Positions 1 through 8,367 of a stretch of DNA of 64,000 nt are shown here, in pieces (positions within the stretch are counted from its first letter, which is position 1; each line of letters begins with the position of its first letter). Below the pieces are notes generated by a model. The model did not search any database. It was not told the origin of the DNA and saw only the letters and a program-made list of their open reading frames with translations. Source of the stretch: Bacillota bacterium. Lineage in GTDB: Bacteria > Bacillota > Clostridia > Peptostreptococcales > Anaerovoracaceae. The position numbers and the translations under genes were made by a program. The stretch lies in NCBI GenBank assembly GCA_025361765.1, contig JANYJS010000008.1:1-64000 (forward strand), in the 5' to 3' direction.

Positions 1-1
1 A

Positions 2-1393
2 GCCTTTGGCGTAAATTTAATCTGCATTGAAGAAGGCATTGATTCATCTCAAACAAGCGGAAAGCTTTTAATTTCTGTTCTGTCTGCCGTTGCTGAAATA
101 GAACGCGAAAACATCATTGAGCAGACAATGAACGGACGAAAAGAAAAAGCCCGTCAGGGCGGATGGAACGGTGGTTTTGCGCCTTACGGCTACTTCCTCA
201 AAGACAAGCAGCTTTTTATTCAAGAGAATGAAGCCGAGGCCGTGCGTATTATCTTTAATAAATATCTAAATGAAAATATGGGATTTACTAAAATCGCCAA
301 CTACCTTAACTTACAAGGTATCCAGAAAATTATACGAAACAACGGTACACTCTCCCTATGGGGCACACATTTTGTCAGGATGATTATTGATAACCCCATT
401 TACTGTGGAAAAATTGCTTTTGGCAGGCGTGCCCGTGAAAAGGTAAAAGGTACTAAGAACGAATACAAGCAAGTACCGCAGGAAGATTACATCCTAGCCG
501 AAGGTCAACATGAGGCAATTATTAGCGAAGCGTTATGGAATGCAGTGCATGAAAAAAGAGAACGGACAGGCGTTAAGTCTCCTTCCAAAATAGGTCGGGA
601 CAGAGTACACTTGTTAAGCGGTATTTTAAAGTGCCCGAAATGTGGCGGCCCAATGTATACTAACAAGCATGCCTGGACAAATAAAGACGGTACATATAAA
701 GAGGTTTATTATTATCTATGCAGCAAAGCTCGAGCCGCACGTGGAAAAACATGCGATTATAAACACATGCTCAAAAAAACGGACATCGAACCCCTTGTCA
801 TAGAAGCGATCAGAGAGCTGATTAAAAATCAAGATTTTGCAGGAGAAATCAAATCACGGATAGGAAAAGAAATTGATACCACCACTTTAAACAGGGAGCT
901 GAAGAATTACGAATCCAAGCTAAGAGAGGTGGAACTGAATAAAACTCGCCTTGAAAATGAAATTGACAGTTTGCCTGAGGATACTCGTTTCAGGGAACGT
1001 AAAGTCCATGATATGACCCTCAGACTTGATGGATTATATGACATTATTGTAGAGCTTGAAGAAAAAATTGAGGATGTTTTATTACGCCGTAAAGCTGTAG
1101 AGCAAGATGCCATAACACTTGAGAACATCTATACCCTACTGGCTAACTTCGACATAGTGTTCGACAGAATCACCGATGACGAGAAAAAATCTCTGATTTC
1201 TTCGTTAATCAAAGAAATAGAGATCTTCCCACGTGAAGAGGCTGAACTGCCCCTAAAGTCTATTCTGTTCAATTTTCCTGTTTATAAAGACGGTGAAGAT
1301 GCCTGTGACTTCTTGTGGGACAAAAGCACACACGTCTCAACGTGCATCGTATGCGGGAACATGTCCACGGGCTGGGCTTCCAAAAATTCGTAG
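2..1393 (+). CDS. Large serine recombinase, 5' end outside window
   Basis: The frame is open from the window edge, so the N-terminal catalytic part (with the nucleophilic serine) is missing. What remains begins with the end of the resolvase domain (EEGIDSSQTSGKLL, then VLSAVAEIERENI), followed by the recombinase domain (from GGWNGGFAPYGY). A zinc-ribbon follows, with CPKCGGPM and later cysteines (YYYLCSKA, GKTCDYK). A coiled-coil stretch rich in Glu, Lys and Leu then leads to a C-terminal tail. This is the order of transposon and ICE large serine recombinases, which integrate and excise circular elements. The last 37 codons run antisense through the end of rlmD, so the stop codon is supplied by the target gene. 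The rest of the element should lie to the left of the window. Identity as a large serine recombinase is secure; the type of element is not visible. Confidence 0.93.
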   Translation, partial: AFGVNLICIEEGIDSSQTSGKLLISVLSAVAEIERENIIEQTMNGRKEKARQGGWNGGFAPYGYFLKDKQLFIQENEAEAVRIIFNKYLNENMGFTKIANYLNLQGIQKIIRNNGTLSLWGTHFVRMIIDNPIYCGKIAFGRRAREKVKGTKNEYKQVPQEDYILAEGQHEAIISEALWNAVHEKRERTGVKSPSKIGRDRVHLLSGILKCPKCGGPMYTNKHAWTNKDGTYKEVYYYLCSKARAARGKTCDYKHMLKKTDIEPLVIEAIRELIKNQDFAGEIKSRIGKEIDTTTLNRELKNYESKLREVELNKTRLENEIDSLPEDTRFRERKVHDMTLRLDGLYDIIVELEEKIEDVLLRRKAVEQDAITLENIYTLLANFDIVFDRITDDEKKSLISSLIKEIEIFPREEAELPLKSILFNFPVYKDGEDACDFLWDKSTHVSTCIVCGNMSTGWASKNS

Positions 1394-2652
1394 CCCAGTT
1401 CGCCGAGGATTTTGACGTCCCTGGCAAGAGTGGCCGGATTGCAGGAGATGTATACTATACGCTGGGGACCGATGTCGGCCACCGTGGCAAGAAGTCTTGG
1501 GTCGCAGCCGTTCCTTGGCGGATCCAGAATGACCACATCAGGTTTTATGCCCTTTTCAATCAGCTTCGGCAGTTCGATTTCTGCTTTGCCGTGAATGAAG
1601 TCTACGTTGACGATATTGTTGATGATGGCGTTTCTGACTGCATCGAGCACTGCGGCTTTTTCCGATTCTATGCCGTAAACCATCTTGGACCTTCCAGCGC
1701 AGTAGAGGCCAATGGTGCCCACCCCAGAGAAAAGATCAAAGATAATTTCCTCGCCTCTCAATCCGGCATATTCTACCACCATGTTATATAGCCTCTTCAT
1801 TTGAACCGGGTTGACCTGGTAGAACGATAGCGGAGAAATCTCAAACTTCAGCCCTTCAAGGGTATCTACGATTTTATCTGAGCCGTGGATTGTGATGCAT
1901 TCGCTTCCCATAACAACAGGCGTTTGTCTGGTATTGACATTGATTACTATGCTTTTAAGTCCTGGGACACCTTTAATCATCATATCGATAAACTTATCCC
2001 TATTTGGAATTTTTCTGCCGTTGATGACAAGGATGACCATGACCTGCCCTGTGTTGAAGGCGGTCTTTACCACCAGATGACGCAGCAATCCTTCCCCGGT
2101 TTTTTCATCATAACAAGTCAGATTATCACTTTTGATATAGCTTCGCAAAACGTCTGCGGCCAAATCCGCTGAGGCAGTCTGGATAATGCATTGATGGCAG
2201 TCCACAACTTCATGGCTTTTAACTTTATAAAAGCCGATTCCAGTAGCTGTGACCGGATACTGGGCTTTGTTTCTGTAGCCCAGAGGGTCCTTCATTCCCA
2301 TTGTAGTTCTCACTTTTGGATCCTTCAGATGACCAATACGCTCAAGGCTGTCCGTGACCATTTTCTTCTTGAGTTTGAGTTGCTGATCATATGCCATAGG
2401 CTGAAGAGCGCAGCCACCACATTTGCTCGCATAGGAGCAGGGGGGCTCGATTCTATTCTTGGAAGGCACAATTATTTTAACCAAACTTCCAAGAGCAAAA
2501 CTTTTTTTGACTTGATCAATAACGATTTCTGCAGTATCTCCGATAATGGTTCCATTTACAAATACTGCCATGCCATCCACCTTTGCAATGCCTTCACCAG
2601 CATGTCCCATATCAACTATTTCTGCGGTGTACTTTTCATTTATTGTCAACAT
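1282..2652 (-). CDS. rlmD: 23S rRNA (uracil-5-)-methyltransferase, RlmD/RumA type
   Basis: The 456-residue protein methylates a uracil in 23S rRNA using S-adenosylmethionine. An N-terminal TRAM domain (about residues 1-60) precedes a cysteine cluster typical of the [4Fe-4S] site (CSYASKCGGC). The methyltransferase domain follows, with FDLFSGVGTIGLY for SAM binding and DPPRNGCDP. The nucleophilic Cys lies in SCNPATLARD, and the family ending is HTMHVETCVLLS. I chose the ATG at 2652 (MLTINEK) because AAAGGAG lies six bases upstream; an upstream ATG would add 22 residues without a good site. The final dozen codons after VLLS are not conserved and may come from the inserted element, since the convergent recombinase frame overlaps the 3' end by 112 bp. 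Confidence 0.93.
   Translation of the reverse strand: MLTINEKYTAEIVDMGHAGEGIAKVDGMAVFVNGTIIGDTAEIVIDQVKKSFALGSLVKIIVPSKNRIEPPCSYASKCGGCALQPMAYDQQLKLKKKMVTDSLERIGHLKDPKVRTTMGMKDPLGYRNKAQYPVTATGIGFYKVKSHEVVDCHQCIIQTASADLAADVLRSYIKSDNLTCYDEKTGEGLLRHLVVKTAFNTGQVMVILVINGRKIPNRDKFIDMMIKGVPGLKSIVINVNTRQTPVVMGSECITIHGSDKIVDTLEGLKFEISPLSFYQVNPVQMKRLYNMVVEYAGLRGEEIIFDLFSGVGTIGLYCAGRSKMVYGIESEKAAVLDAVRNAIINNIVNVDFIHGKAEIELPKLIEKGIKPDVVILDPPRNGCDPRLLATVADIGPQRIVYISCNPATLARDVKILGELGYEFLEAQPVDMFPHTMHVETCVLLSHKKSQASSPSL
1326..1345. other. Probable attachment site (imperfect dyad in rlmD 3' end)
   Basis: Two ACGT tetramers (1332-1335 and 1340-1343) flank CTCA, with GCAC/GTGC arms at the edges. This makes an imperfect dyad exactly where the recombinase frame enters the rlmD codons for HVETC. 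Serine-integrase sites are imperfect palindromes with a short central core. The 3' end of rlmD (rumA/rum) is a known insertion site of Gram-positive ICEs. The exact crossover cannot be set without the other element end. Confidence 0.5.
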
Positions 2653-2731
2653 TTTATCTCCTTTTTGAGCCAATAGGCTCTTCTTGATTGCGATTTCTTG
2701 ACAGCCCTTACTATTCACTTGAGCTATCCCG

Positions 2732-3694
2732 CTATTTTTTGACAGCTTCTTCTATTTTAAGCTTTTCAGCAATATCTTCAATTTTCTTTAGCCTATGGTT
2801 GACCCCGGATTTTCCCACTGGTGGAATCAGCATTTCGCCCAGTTCCTTGAGGCTGGCCTCTCTTTCGGAAAGTCTCAGCTCGGCCATTTCTCTGAGCTTA
2901 TCAGGAAGGTATCCAAGTCCCCTAATACTCTGAATCAACTCTATACTGTCAAATTGTCTGCCCGAAGCATTGACGGTTTTATCCAGATTGGCGGTTTCAC
3001 AGTTGACCAGACGGTTTGTTTTATTCCTAAGTTCCTTAACAATCCGGATATTTTCAAAATCCAGCAACCTGCCGTGGGCACCAAGTATGTTGAGAAAGTC
3101 CACAATCTGCTCGCCTTCCTTAATATAGACCACATAGCTTTTTTTACGGAGCACCATTTTAGAATGCAGTCCAAAGCTGTTAATCAGCTTTTTTATGTCA
3201 TTTGCCAGGATTTCGCTATTGCAGACGATTTCCAAATGGTAACCTTTTTCGGGATCGCTTATGGATCCCGAACCTAGAAATACACCACGAAGATAGGCCC
3301 TCCTGCAGCATTTTGTTTTGATGATATCATTTGGGATACCTTCCATCAGATAATTGCAGCCTTCCTTAACGCCAAGAATCCCAGTCTCCCGAAGAATCTG
3401 TTCAGCATTCATCCCAGAGGTAATAACCAACTCATAAAAATGTCCTTTCTTGAGCAACTTTGTCTGACTGATGGTCAGCTCTGCATGGATGCCAAAATAA
3501 CTCTGGAGCATTTTAATGAACATCCTCGCCGAAGCCGGATTCTCCGTGATGAGCTTGACATTCATCCTACCACCGCCCGATAGCCTAATCGTACCGCACA
3601 TGCGCATAAATCCAGAAATCTCGGCTAGTGTGCAACACTTGCTCTCAGGCAGGGACTGAGCTAATTCATTTTTAGTGTTGGCAGAGAATGTCAT
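2732..3694 (-). CDS. whiA: DNA-binding protein WhiA
   Basis: A 320-residue WhiA homologue. It has an N-terminal region related to LAGLIDADG homing endonucleases (FMRMCGTIRLSGGGRMNV, then YLRGVFLGSGSI). It ends with a helix-turn-helix (about 255-315: LRLSEREASLKELGEML, then SGVNHRLKKIEDIAEKL). The homing-endonuclease fold has no catalytic role in this family. WhiA is linked to sporulation in Streptomyces and to division and chromosome segregation in Bacillus. It normally sits directly after rapZ and glmR. Here a Nudix gene, kce and two gene remnants separate it from glmR. The start is supported by AGGAG five bases upstream. The length is normal for the family. Confidence 0.93.
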   Translation of the reverse strand: MTFSANTKNELAQSLPESKCCTLAEISGFMRMCGTIRLSGGGRMNVKLITENPASARMFIKMLQSYFGIHAELTISQTKLLKKGHFYELVITSGMNAEQILRETGILGVKEGCNYLMEGIPNDIIKTKCCRRAYLRGVFLGSGSISDPEKGYHLEIVCNSEILANDIKKLINSFGLHSKMVLRKKSYVVYIKEGEQIVDFLNILGAHGRLLDFENIRIVKELRNKTNRLVNCETANLDKTVNASGRQFDSIELIQSIRGLGYLPDKLREMAELRLSEREASLKELGEMLIPPVGKSGVNHRLKKIEDIAEKLKIEEAVKK

Positions 3695-3722
3695 GTGTTC
3701 TCCTGTCTTTAAAAGACTACAA

Positions 3723-3751
3723 AAGACCTAGCCAGAAAGCAGGTCTTTTTT
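3723..3751. terminator. Bidirectional intrinsic terminator
   Basis: AAGACCT (3723-3729) pairs with AGGTCTT (3741-3747) around an 11-base loop, and a run of T follows on the plus strand. On the minus strand TTTTG follows the stem, so it can also end transcripts coming from the remnant region toward whiA. The rest of 3752-3848 is AT-rich with nothing recognisable. Confidence 0.6.
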
Positions 3752-3848
3752 GCGTTAATTAATAATTGATCATTAGACGCGAAAATCTCTAAGCACATTA
3801 TACTCAATAATTTTAGAAAAGTATAGAATTATCTTGTCAAATAAGACC

Positions 3849-4133
3849 CTAAGGCAATAGGACATTGGACAAATATCCGATTGTAATAATGGACACGGCC
3901 ATAATGCCGACAAATACAGCTAATAATTTTGGTTTTAAAACTTTTGTTAGAATGATTATTTCGGGAAGGCTCAGTGCCGTTACCGCAATCATGTCATAAA
4001 CTTCCTTGTTTCTAACTGAATAAATGACTTTCGCGCCATCTATTTGCCTTTTTACACTTTGGTCGGTCCTTTCGGTCGGTCCCTTCGGTCGGTCCTTTCG
4101 GTCGGTCCTTTTGGTCGGTCCCTTCTTAGCCAA
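3849..4133 (-). pseudogene. Permease C-terminal remnant fused to a 13-bp repeat
   Basis: The last 50 residues (VYDMIAVTALSLPEIIIL to the end) look like the C-terminal membrane part of a YraQ/ArsP-type permease: two hydrophobic helices separated by KVLKPKLLAVF. The first 30 residues are a charged GPTERTD-type repeat made by five 13-bp units (4061-4125) and have no counterpart in such permeases. The normal seven or more upstream transmembrane helices are absent. I read this as a deletion remnant whose open frame persists by chance, although short translation cannot be excluded. No good ribosome site was seen. Confidence 0.6.
4061..4125. repeat. 13-bp tandem repeat, five units
   Basis: Five consecutive copies of GGTCGGTCCYTTC differ at only one or two positions. 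Because 13 is not a multiple of three, the encoded peptide changes with each unit. The repeat occupies the 5' end of the permease remnant. Confidence 0.9.
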
Positions 4134-4154
4134 TTATCATAACCTCGCGAATGA

Positions 4155-4309
4155 TCAGAGATCATCGGCTTCTGAAATCCCACTGATTGCATAGAGAGGA
4201 AGATTTGTCAGCCAATCTTTTTTTCTGTAATCCGACATTGAAGTCCGGAAGGCATATTTGGGTTTGTATTTTAAGACATAACTTTTAAGACTTTGTGTGC
4301 AATTACCAC
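4155..4309 (-). pseudogene. C-terminal remnant of a DUF4143-type AAA ATPase
   Basis: Minus-strand translation gives SLKSYVLKYKPKYAFRTS, then DYRKKDWLTNLPLYAIS, ending at a TGA at 4155-4157. This resembles the C-terminus of AAA-family ATPases with DUF4143, which end in a similar KSLxVYxxKYxP...NLPLY pattern. About 350 upstream residues expected for the family are missing, and the frame is broken near an 11-bp inverted repeat. The family assignment comes from memory of the C-terminal pattern. Confidence 0.5.
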
Positions 4310-4317
4310 ACAAAGTC
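4289..4317. terminator. Strong hairpin downstream of Nudix gene
   Basis: A perfect 11-bp inverted repeat, GACTTTGTGTG and CACACAAAGTC, encloses seven bases. It lies about 40 bp past the Nudix stop on the minus strand. The T-rich side (CTTTTTGTTTTT) lies on the plus strand, so as a minus-strand terminator it is only moderate. Confidence 0.5.
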
Positions 4318-4356
4318 GGCTGACTTTTTGTTTTTATAATGTTTCTGCTTATAAAA

Positions 4357-4788
4357 TTATATTAGCGCCTCGGCCAGTTCTTTTTGGAACTCTATCTTGG
4401 CCAGATCAATCATGTTTTTTTCGTCATTATAATGAGCGAGCTCTGATGCCCGGCTGATGTGAATAAATTTTGCCTCCACAAAGCCTTCTTCACGTTGAGG
4501 CTTGCAGTCCATGTTTCTAGCTTTCATCAGGAACCAGTAAACCGTTTTTAAAGAGCTCTCTTTATCTTTTCTGTGGGAGTTCAGCGAGTAAGTGATTTCT
4601 CCAATATACTTGACGATCTCAGCTTTAACTCCACTCTCCTCAAGAACTTCACGCAACGCCGCCTTGCTGACTTCTTCATTGAATTCAACTCGGCCTTTTG
4701 GCAGCACCCAATCTCCATTATATTTTCGTAAGAGAAGTAAGGCATTTCCTACAATCACAATGCCGCCTGCACTGGTTTCCTTCTTCAT
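4357..4788 (-). CDS. Nudix hydrolase
   Basis: A 143-residue single-domain Nudix protein that should hydrolyse a nucleoside diphosphate linked to another group, using divalent metal. The Nudix box is complete: GRVEFNEE, then AALREVLEESGV at about residues 38-60 (G-x5-E-x7-REUXEExGU). An N-terminal MKKETSAGGIVI strand is typical of Ap4A or MutT-like members. The substrate cannot be told from sequence. The ATG at 4788 is preferred because GGGGAG lies seven bases upstream; a GTG five codons earlier would overlap that site. It follows kce in the same direction after a 70-bp gap. Its position between glmR and whiA is unusual. Confidence 0.88.
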   Translation of the reverse strand: MKKETSAGGIVIVGNALLLLRKYNGDWVLPKGRVEFNEEVSKAALREVLEESGVKAEIVKYIGEITYSLNSHRKDKESSLKTVYWFLMKARNMDCKPQREEGFVEAKFIHISRASELAHYNDEKNMIDLAKIEFQKELAEALI

Positions 4789-4858
4789 ATAAACACTCCC
4801 CACAAAACTTTATTCATCAATTCTAGCATAAACTTGAATTAATATCACAAAATTCAGG

Positions 4859-5674
4859 TTATAGGCCCAATATTTTTCTCGCTTCTGCTGGCGTGGCTAT
4901 TTCTCTGCCAAGAATGTTTGCAAGCTTGACCACTTTGGCTACAAGCTCTCCATTGCTCTTGGCCAGTACACCCTTCTCAATATAGAGGTTATCTTCGAAG
5001 CCCACTCTGACATGGCCGCCCATGATGATGGTGGCCGCAGCGATTTCAAAAGCACTTCTGCCAATCCCCGCTGCTGTCCATGTTGACCCGGCTGGAATGC
5101 TGCCAACCATGAAAACCAGATCCCTTAGAGTCGCTGTCATTTGAACGCCAAGTACAAAGTCAAAATGTAGAGGCTCAACTAGAAGACCTTTTTTCTTAAC
5201 CTTTAGGGCAATATCGATCATCCCTTTGTCGAAGACCTCAAGTTCAGGCTTGATGCCTCTTTCTTTCATAATTTTCGCAAAATTCATTATAGTATTGTCT
5301 GTATTGATAAAAATTTCATCGCCCCCAAAATTCAAAGTTCCGCAGTCTAGCGTTGCAAATTCTGGAGTTGGAGATACTTCTGTCGATTGTAGTCTTTCGA
5401 GGTCGCTCATGCCGACGGCTCCGCCAGTGGAGGGCTGAATGATCACATCGGGGCATTCTTTCCTTATGGCGTCAATGGCTTCCTGGAAGCGATCCCTGCT
5501 TTGCGTCGGCGTACCATCATCTTTTCGCACATGAAGGTGAATAACCGATGCCCCGGCTTCTACAGCAGATTTTGCTTCGCGCACCACCTCTGAAATGGTG
5601 TACGGCACAGCCGGATTATGCTCTTTGGTGACCTCTGCTCCTGATATAGCAGCCGTGATAATAAGTTTTTCCAT
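4859..5674 (-). CDS. kce: 3-keto-5-aminohexanoate cleavage enzyme (BKACE family)
   Basis: This 271-residue TIM-barrel protein belongs to the BKACE family (DUF849). These enzymes condense a beta-keto acid with acetyl-CoA and split it; Kce acts in lysine fermentation on 3-keto-5-aminohexanoate. The zinc-binding HLHVR motif (VIHLHVRKDDGTPTQS), QPSTGGAVGMS, EVFDKGMID and GGHVRVGFEDN are all present. The N-terminus (EKLIITAAISGAEVTKEHNP) closely resembles the lysine-pathway Kce as I remember it. The ATG at 5674 has AAAGGAG five bases upstream. It begins 11 bp after the glmR stop, so it is probably cotranscribed with an envelope cluster rather than with other lysine-degradation genes, which are absent here. 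The exact substrate remains inferred. Confidence 0.88.
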   Translation of the reverse strand: MEKLIITAAISGAEVTKEHNPAVPYTISEVVREAKSAVEAGASVIHLHVRKDDGTPTQSRDRFQEAIDAIRKECPDVIIQPSTGGAVGMSDLERLQSTEVSPTPEFATLDCGTLNFGGDEIFINTDNTIMNFAKIMKERGIKPELEVFDKGMIDIALKVKKKGLLVEPLHFDFVLGVQMTATLRDLVFMVGSIPAGSTWTAAGIGRSAFEIAAATIIMGGHVRVGFEDNLYIEKGVLAKSNGELVAKVVKLANILGREIATPAEARKILGL

Positions 5675-5685
5675 AATATCTCCTT

Positions 5686-6693
5686 TCAAACTTGAACAAG
5701 TGTTAAAATCGTGTTTGCAATGCGACGGGCGTCATGCCTGATATAGCCAAGCTTAACATCCGTAAAATTATTTTCAATGATAGCGACACCTGCAGCCAGT
5801 AGTTCTTCCCTATCCTGGTGGGTCGGAAGAAGCTGCTTCGCACCGTCTTTGGTATACCGATCAAGATAAATCTCGGAAACAGGATGATTGTTCACCAGCA
5901 CATACTGTATGACAGCTTCGCCGATATAGGCATTGGCTTTAGTAACATGATCATAAACGGAATAACCATCGGTTTCTCCAGGCTGAGTCATCACGTTGCA
6001 AATAAGAGCTTTAATGCCTTGGGCGGATGCGATGGCTTCACCGATGCCCTGAACCAGAAAATTGGCGATGATGCTGCTGTATAAACTGCCCGGTCCCATG
6101 ATGATGATATCCGCTTGCCTAATCGCTTCTATGGCCCCAGCCTCTGCCTCCGGTTTTTCAGGCATAAGAAAAACCCTCTTAATAGGGCTTTTGGCTTTAA
6201 TTGAGGCCGGCTGAATTTTCGACTCGCCGCAGATAATCTGCCCATCATAGAGCTCAGCGCAAAGGTGAATATCAGCGCCAGTGACAGGAATCACTCTCCC
6301 TTTGACTCTTAGTATATCATGAGTTTTAGCAACGGCATCCTCAAAATTTCCATAGATGCCATTAAGCGCGGCGATGAGAAGATTTCCGAAATTCTGCCCA
6401 CTCAAAACGCCTTCGGTAAAACGATACTGCAAAACCTGCTGCATATCGCTTTCTTCATCAGCAATAGCAAGAATACAGCTTCGAATATCCCCCGGCGGCA
6501 GCATGCCTAAATCTTCCCTTAAAAGGCCTGAACCGCCGCCATCATCGGCGACTGTGACTATGGCGGTCAAATTCTCCGTGATGCACTTGATGCCCCTCAG
6601 AATAACAGCCAGACCGGTACCCCCGCCAATAACCACAATTTTAGGGCCAATTCCTGTGTTAATTTTATACTTCAGCTCTGTTCCCTTGCTCAT
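5686..6693 (-). CDS. glmR: UDP-GlcNAc-binding protein GlmR/YvcK
   Basis: The 335-residue protein has the YvcK/CofD-like fold. The nucleotide-sugar site begins with VVIGGGTGLAVILRGIK (residues 19-35), and VADDGGGSGLLRED and PPGDIRSC follow. In Bacillus this protein binds UDP-GlcNAc and tunes the flow of carbon toward peptidoglycan precursors. It lies between rapZ upstream and kce downstream on the minus strand, with a 17-bp gap to rapZ. GAGG sits five bases before the ATG. The length matches family members of about 320-340 residues. The domain match is clear, and the physiological role is transferred from homologues. Confidence 0.93.
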   Translation of the reverse strand: MSKGTELKYKINTGIGPKIVVIGGGTGLAVILRGIKCITENLTAIVTVADDGGGSGLLREDLGMLPPGDIRSCILAIADEESDMQQVLQYRFTEGVLSGQNFGNLLIAALNGIYGNFEDAVAKTHDILRVKGRVIPVTGADIHLCAELYDGQIICGESKIQPASIKAKSPIKRVFLMPEKPEAEAGAIEAIRQADIIIMGPGSLYSSIIANFLVQGIGEAIASAQGIKALICNVMTQPGETDGYSVYDHVTKANAYIGEAVIQYVLVNNHPVSEIYLDRYTKDGAKQLLPTHQDREELLAAGVAIIENNFTDVKLGYIRHDARRIANTILTLVQV

Positions 6694-6710
6694 GAATGCC
6701 TCATTTTTCT

Positions 6711-7559
6711 CTATAAATCTCTGTGTACTTTTATGACCCTAATGCCCTTGCTTGCCAGAGTCTGAGCCATGGCATTGACAAGTACGACGGACCTGTGCTG
6801 TCCGCCGGTGCATCCAAAGGCAATGGACAAATGGGACTTTCCTTCTTTTGTATATAGTGGTGTGAGATATTCTACCATATCCTGAATCATTTTTAAAAAT
6901 ACCCCAGCCTCAGGAAATTTCAGGACATAGTCTTTGACCTTCTTATTGTTTCCTGTCAAATGCTTCATGCCTGCCAAGTAAAAAGGATTTGGCAAAAATC
7001 GCACATCAAAGACCATATCTGCATCAAGAGGCATACCGTTTTTATAGCCAAAGGATGAAATCGTCATAGTGACAGTATCTGAATCCTTGCCCGAAAGCAG
7101 CAAACTACCGATCTCCGTCTTAAGATTCGCCGTTCTCATGCTTGATGTATCGATGATATAGTCCGCTAAAGCTCTGATTTCAGAGAGTTTTTCTCTCTCC
7201 CTTTTTATGCCGTCAATAACACTGCCTGATCCGGTTAAAGGGTGAGTTCTTCTAGTTTCTTTAAATCTTCTGATCAAAGCTTCGTCTGAAGCCTCAAGAA
7301 ATAAAATTTTAAACTTGCTTCCAGATTTTTTCAAATCAAATAAGCTATCCTTGAAATCATCGAAAAACTCGCCGCCTCTAATGTCAACTACAAAAGCAGC
7401 TCTGTCAACCTTGATGCGATCCTGTATGCTCAGGTTGATGAAATCCTTTATTAGCGCTGGCGGCATATTGTCGATACAGTAATAGCCCATATCTTCCATG
7501 CAATCAACAGCCTGACTCTTGCCGGCGCCGGATAGTCCAGTTACAATCAATACCTGCAT
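6711..7559 (-). CDS. rapZ: RNase adapter / nucleotide-binding protein RapZ (YvcJ)
   Basis: At 282 residues this is a full-length RapZ/YvcJ protein. Its N-terminal P-loop is GLSGAGKSQAVDCMED (residues 8-23). The C-terminal domain carries the conserved SIAFGCTGGQHRSVVL. RapZ binds GlcN6P and directs small-RNA decay in E. coli; the Bacillus homologue hydrolyses GTP and ATP and affects competence. Which role applies here is not visible. It starts two bases after the PHP gene stop, with GGAGG overlapping that stop, so the two are translationally linked. Confidence 0.93.
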   Translation of the reverse strand: MQVLIVTGLSGAGKSQAVDCMEDMGYYCIDNMPPALIKDFINLSIQDRIKVDRAAFVVDIRGGEFFDDFKDSLFDLKKSGSKFKILFLEASDEALIRRFKETRRTHPLTGSGSVIDGIKREREKLSEIRALADYIIDTSSMRTANLKTEIGSLLLSGKDSDTVTMTISSFGYKNGMPLDADMVFDVRFLPNPFYLAGMKHLTGNNKKVKDYVLKFPEAGVFLKMIQDMVEYLTPLYTKEGKSHLSIAFGCTGGQHRSVVLVNAMAQTLASKGIRVIKVHRDL

Positions 7560-7560
7560 G

Positions 7561-8292
7561 TCATACCTCCAAATTCACGATGCGGCTCAAATCCAGTCCA
7601 GCTTCGATGGCGTTTTTTAGAGCCGATTCAAACTCACCGACTTTACCCGGTACATGAGCATCACTCCCAATGATAAACTTGACCTCAGTTTTGGCCGCAA
7701 TCTTGATGCCGGAAACGGATAAAAAGTGATGACTATTATTGATTTCCATAAGGGTTCCCTGATCAGAGCAGGCTTTAGCGACTTCGTCCAAATAAAGGTC
7801 CTCTTTGGCCCCTGGATGCGTCAAAACCCTAATCGAGTTCTCGTAGATGGCCTTGACCATCAATTCAGTATTTAAAGATTTCGTCTTTTTTGTGGTTTGT
7901 TTCCTGACCTCGCCAAGCAAATTAGCAACATGTACTCCCGCCGAAAAAAGAAGATTTTCCCCAAATACGCCGTAATGATAGCCCGCATTGATATAATCGA
8001 ACTGTTTGGCTTCTTCCTCTGTCAAATCAAGCCGTCCGGAGAGGTTTATAATATTGGCTTCAGCGCCAAGCAGCAGCAGAATCTCGGGATACAGTTTCTG
8101 CAGCCTTAGGATTTCAGCCCTCATGACGGGAATATCAGATCTTTTGATGCCAAAAGTTACATGCCCCGGGCCATGGTCAGAAATGCCCAATGTATCAAGT
8201 CCAACAGCGATTCCTGCTTTGACATTGTCTTCCATCGTGCCCTTTCCGTGGGAAAAAACCGTATGGGTATGTAAATCAAACTTCAGTTTCAT
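7561..8292 (-). CDS. PHP-domain phosphoesterase
   Basis: A 243-residue PHP protein of the YcdX-like group. Metal-binding signatures are visible in order: DLHTHTVFSHG (residues 6-16), ISDHGPGH, the glutamate of GAEANI, then YHYG, LTHPGAKE and GSDAHVPG near the end. These assemble the trinuclear metal site of PHP phosphatases. The substrate is unknown. The gene is a frequent member of the murB-rapZ-glmR cluster in Clostridia and ends two bases before rapZ. AGGAG lies upstream of the ATG. It starts 75 bp after the murB stop. Confidence 0.9.
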   Translation of the reverse strand: MKLKFDLHTHTVFSHGKGTMEDNVKAGIAVGLDTLGISDHGPGHVTFGIKRSDIPVMRAEILRLQKLYPEILLLLGAEANIINLSGRLDLTEEEAKQFDYINAGYHYGVFGENLLFSAGVHVANLLGEVRKQTTKKTKSLNTELMVKAIYENSIRVLTHPGAKEDLYLDEVAKACSDQGTLMEINNSHHFLSVSGIKIAAKTEVKFIIGSDAHVPGKVGEFESALKNAIEAGLDLSRIVNLEV

Positions 8293-8367
8293 AAAGTCTC
8301 CTATTTAATGGATTTTTTGCACCTTGTCTGGCTATTCGCTACTTTTCATTTGGGCATATTTTCCGGG

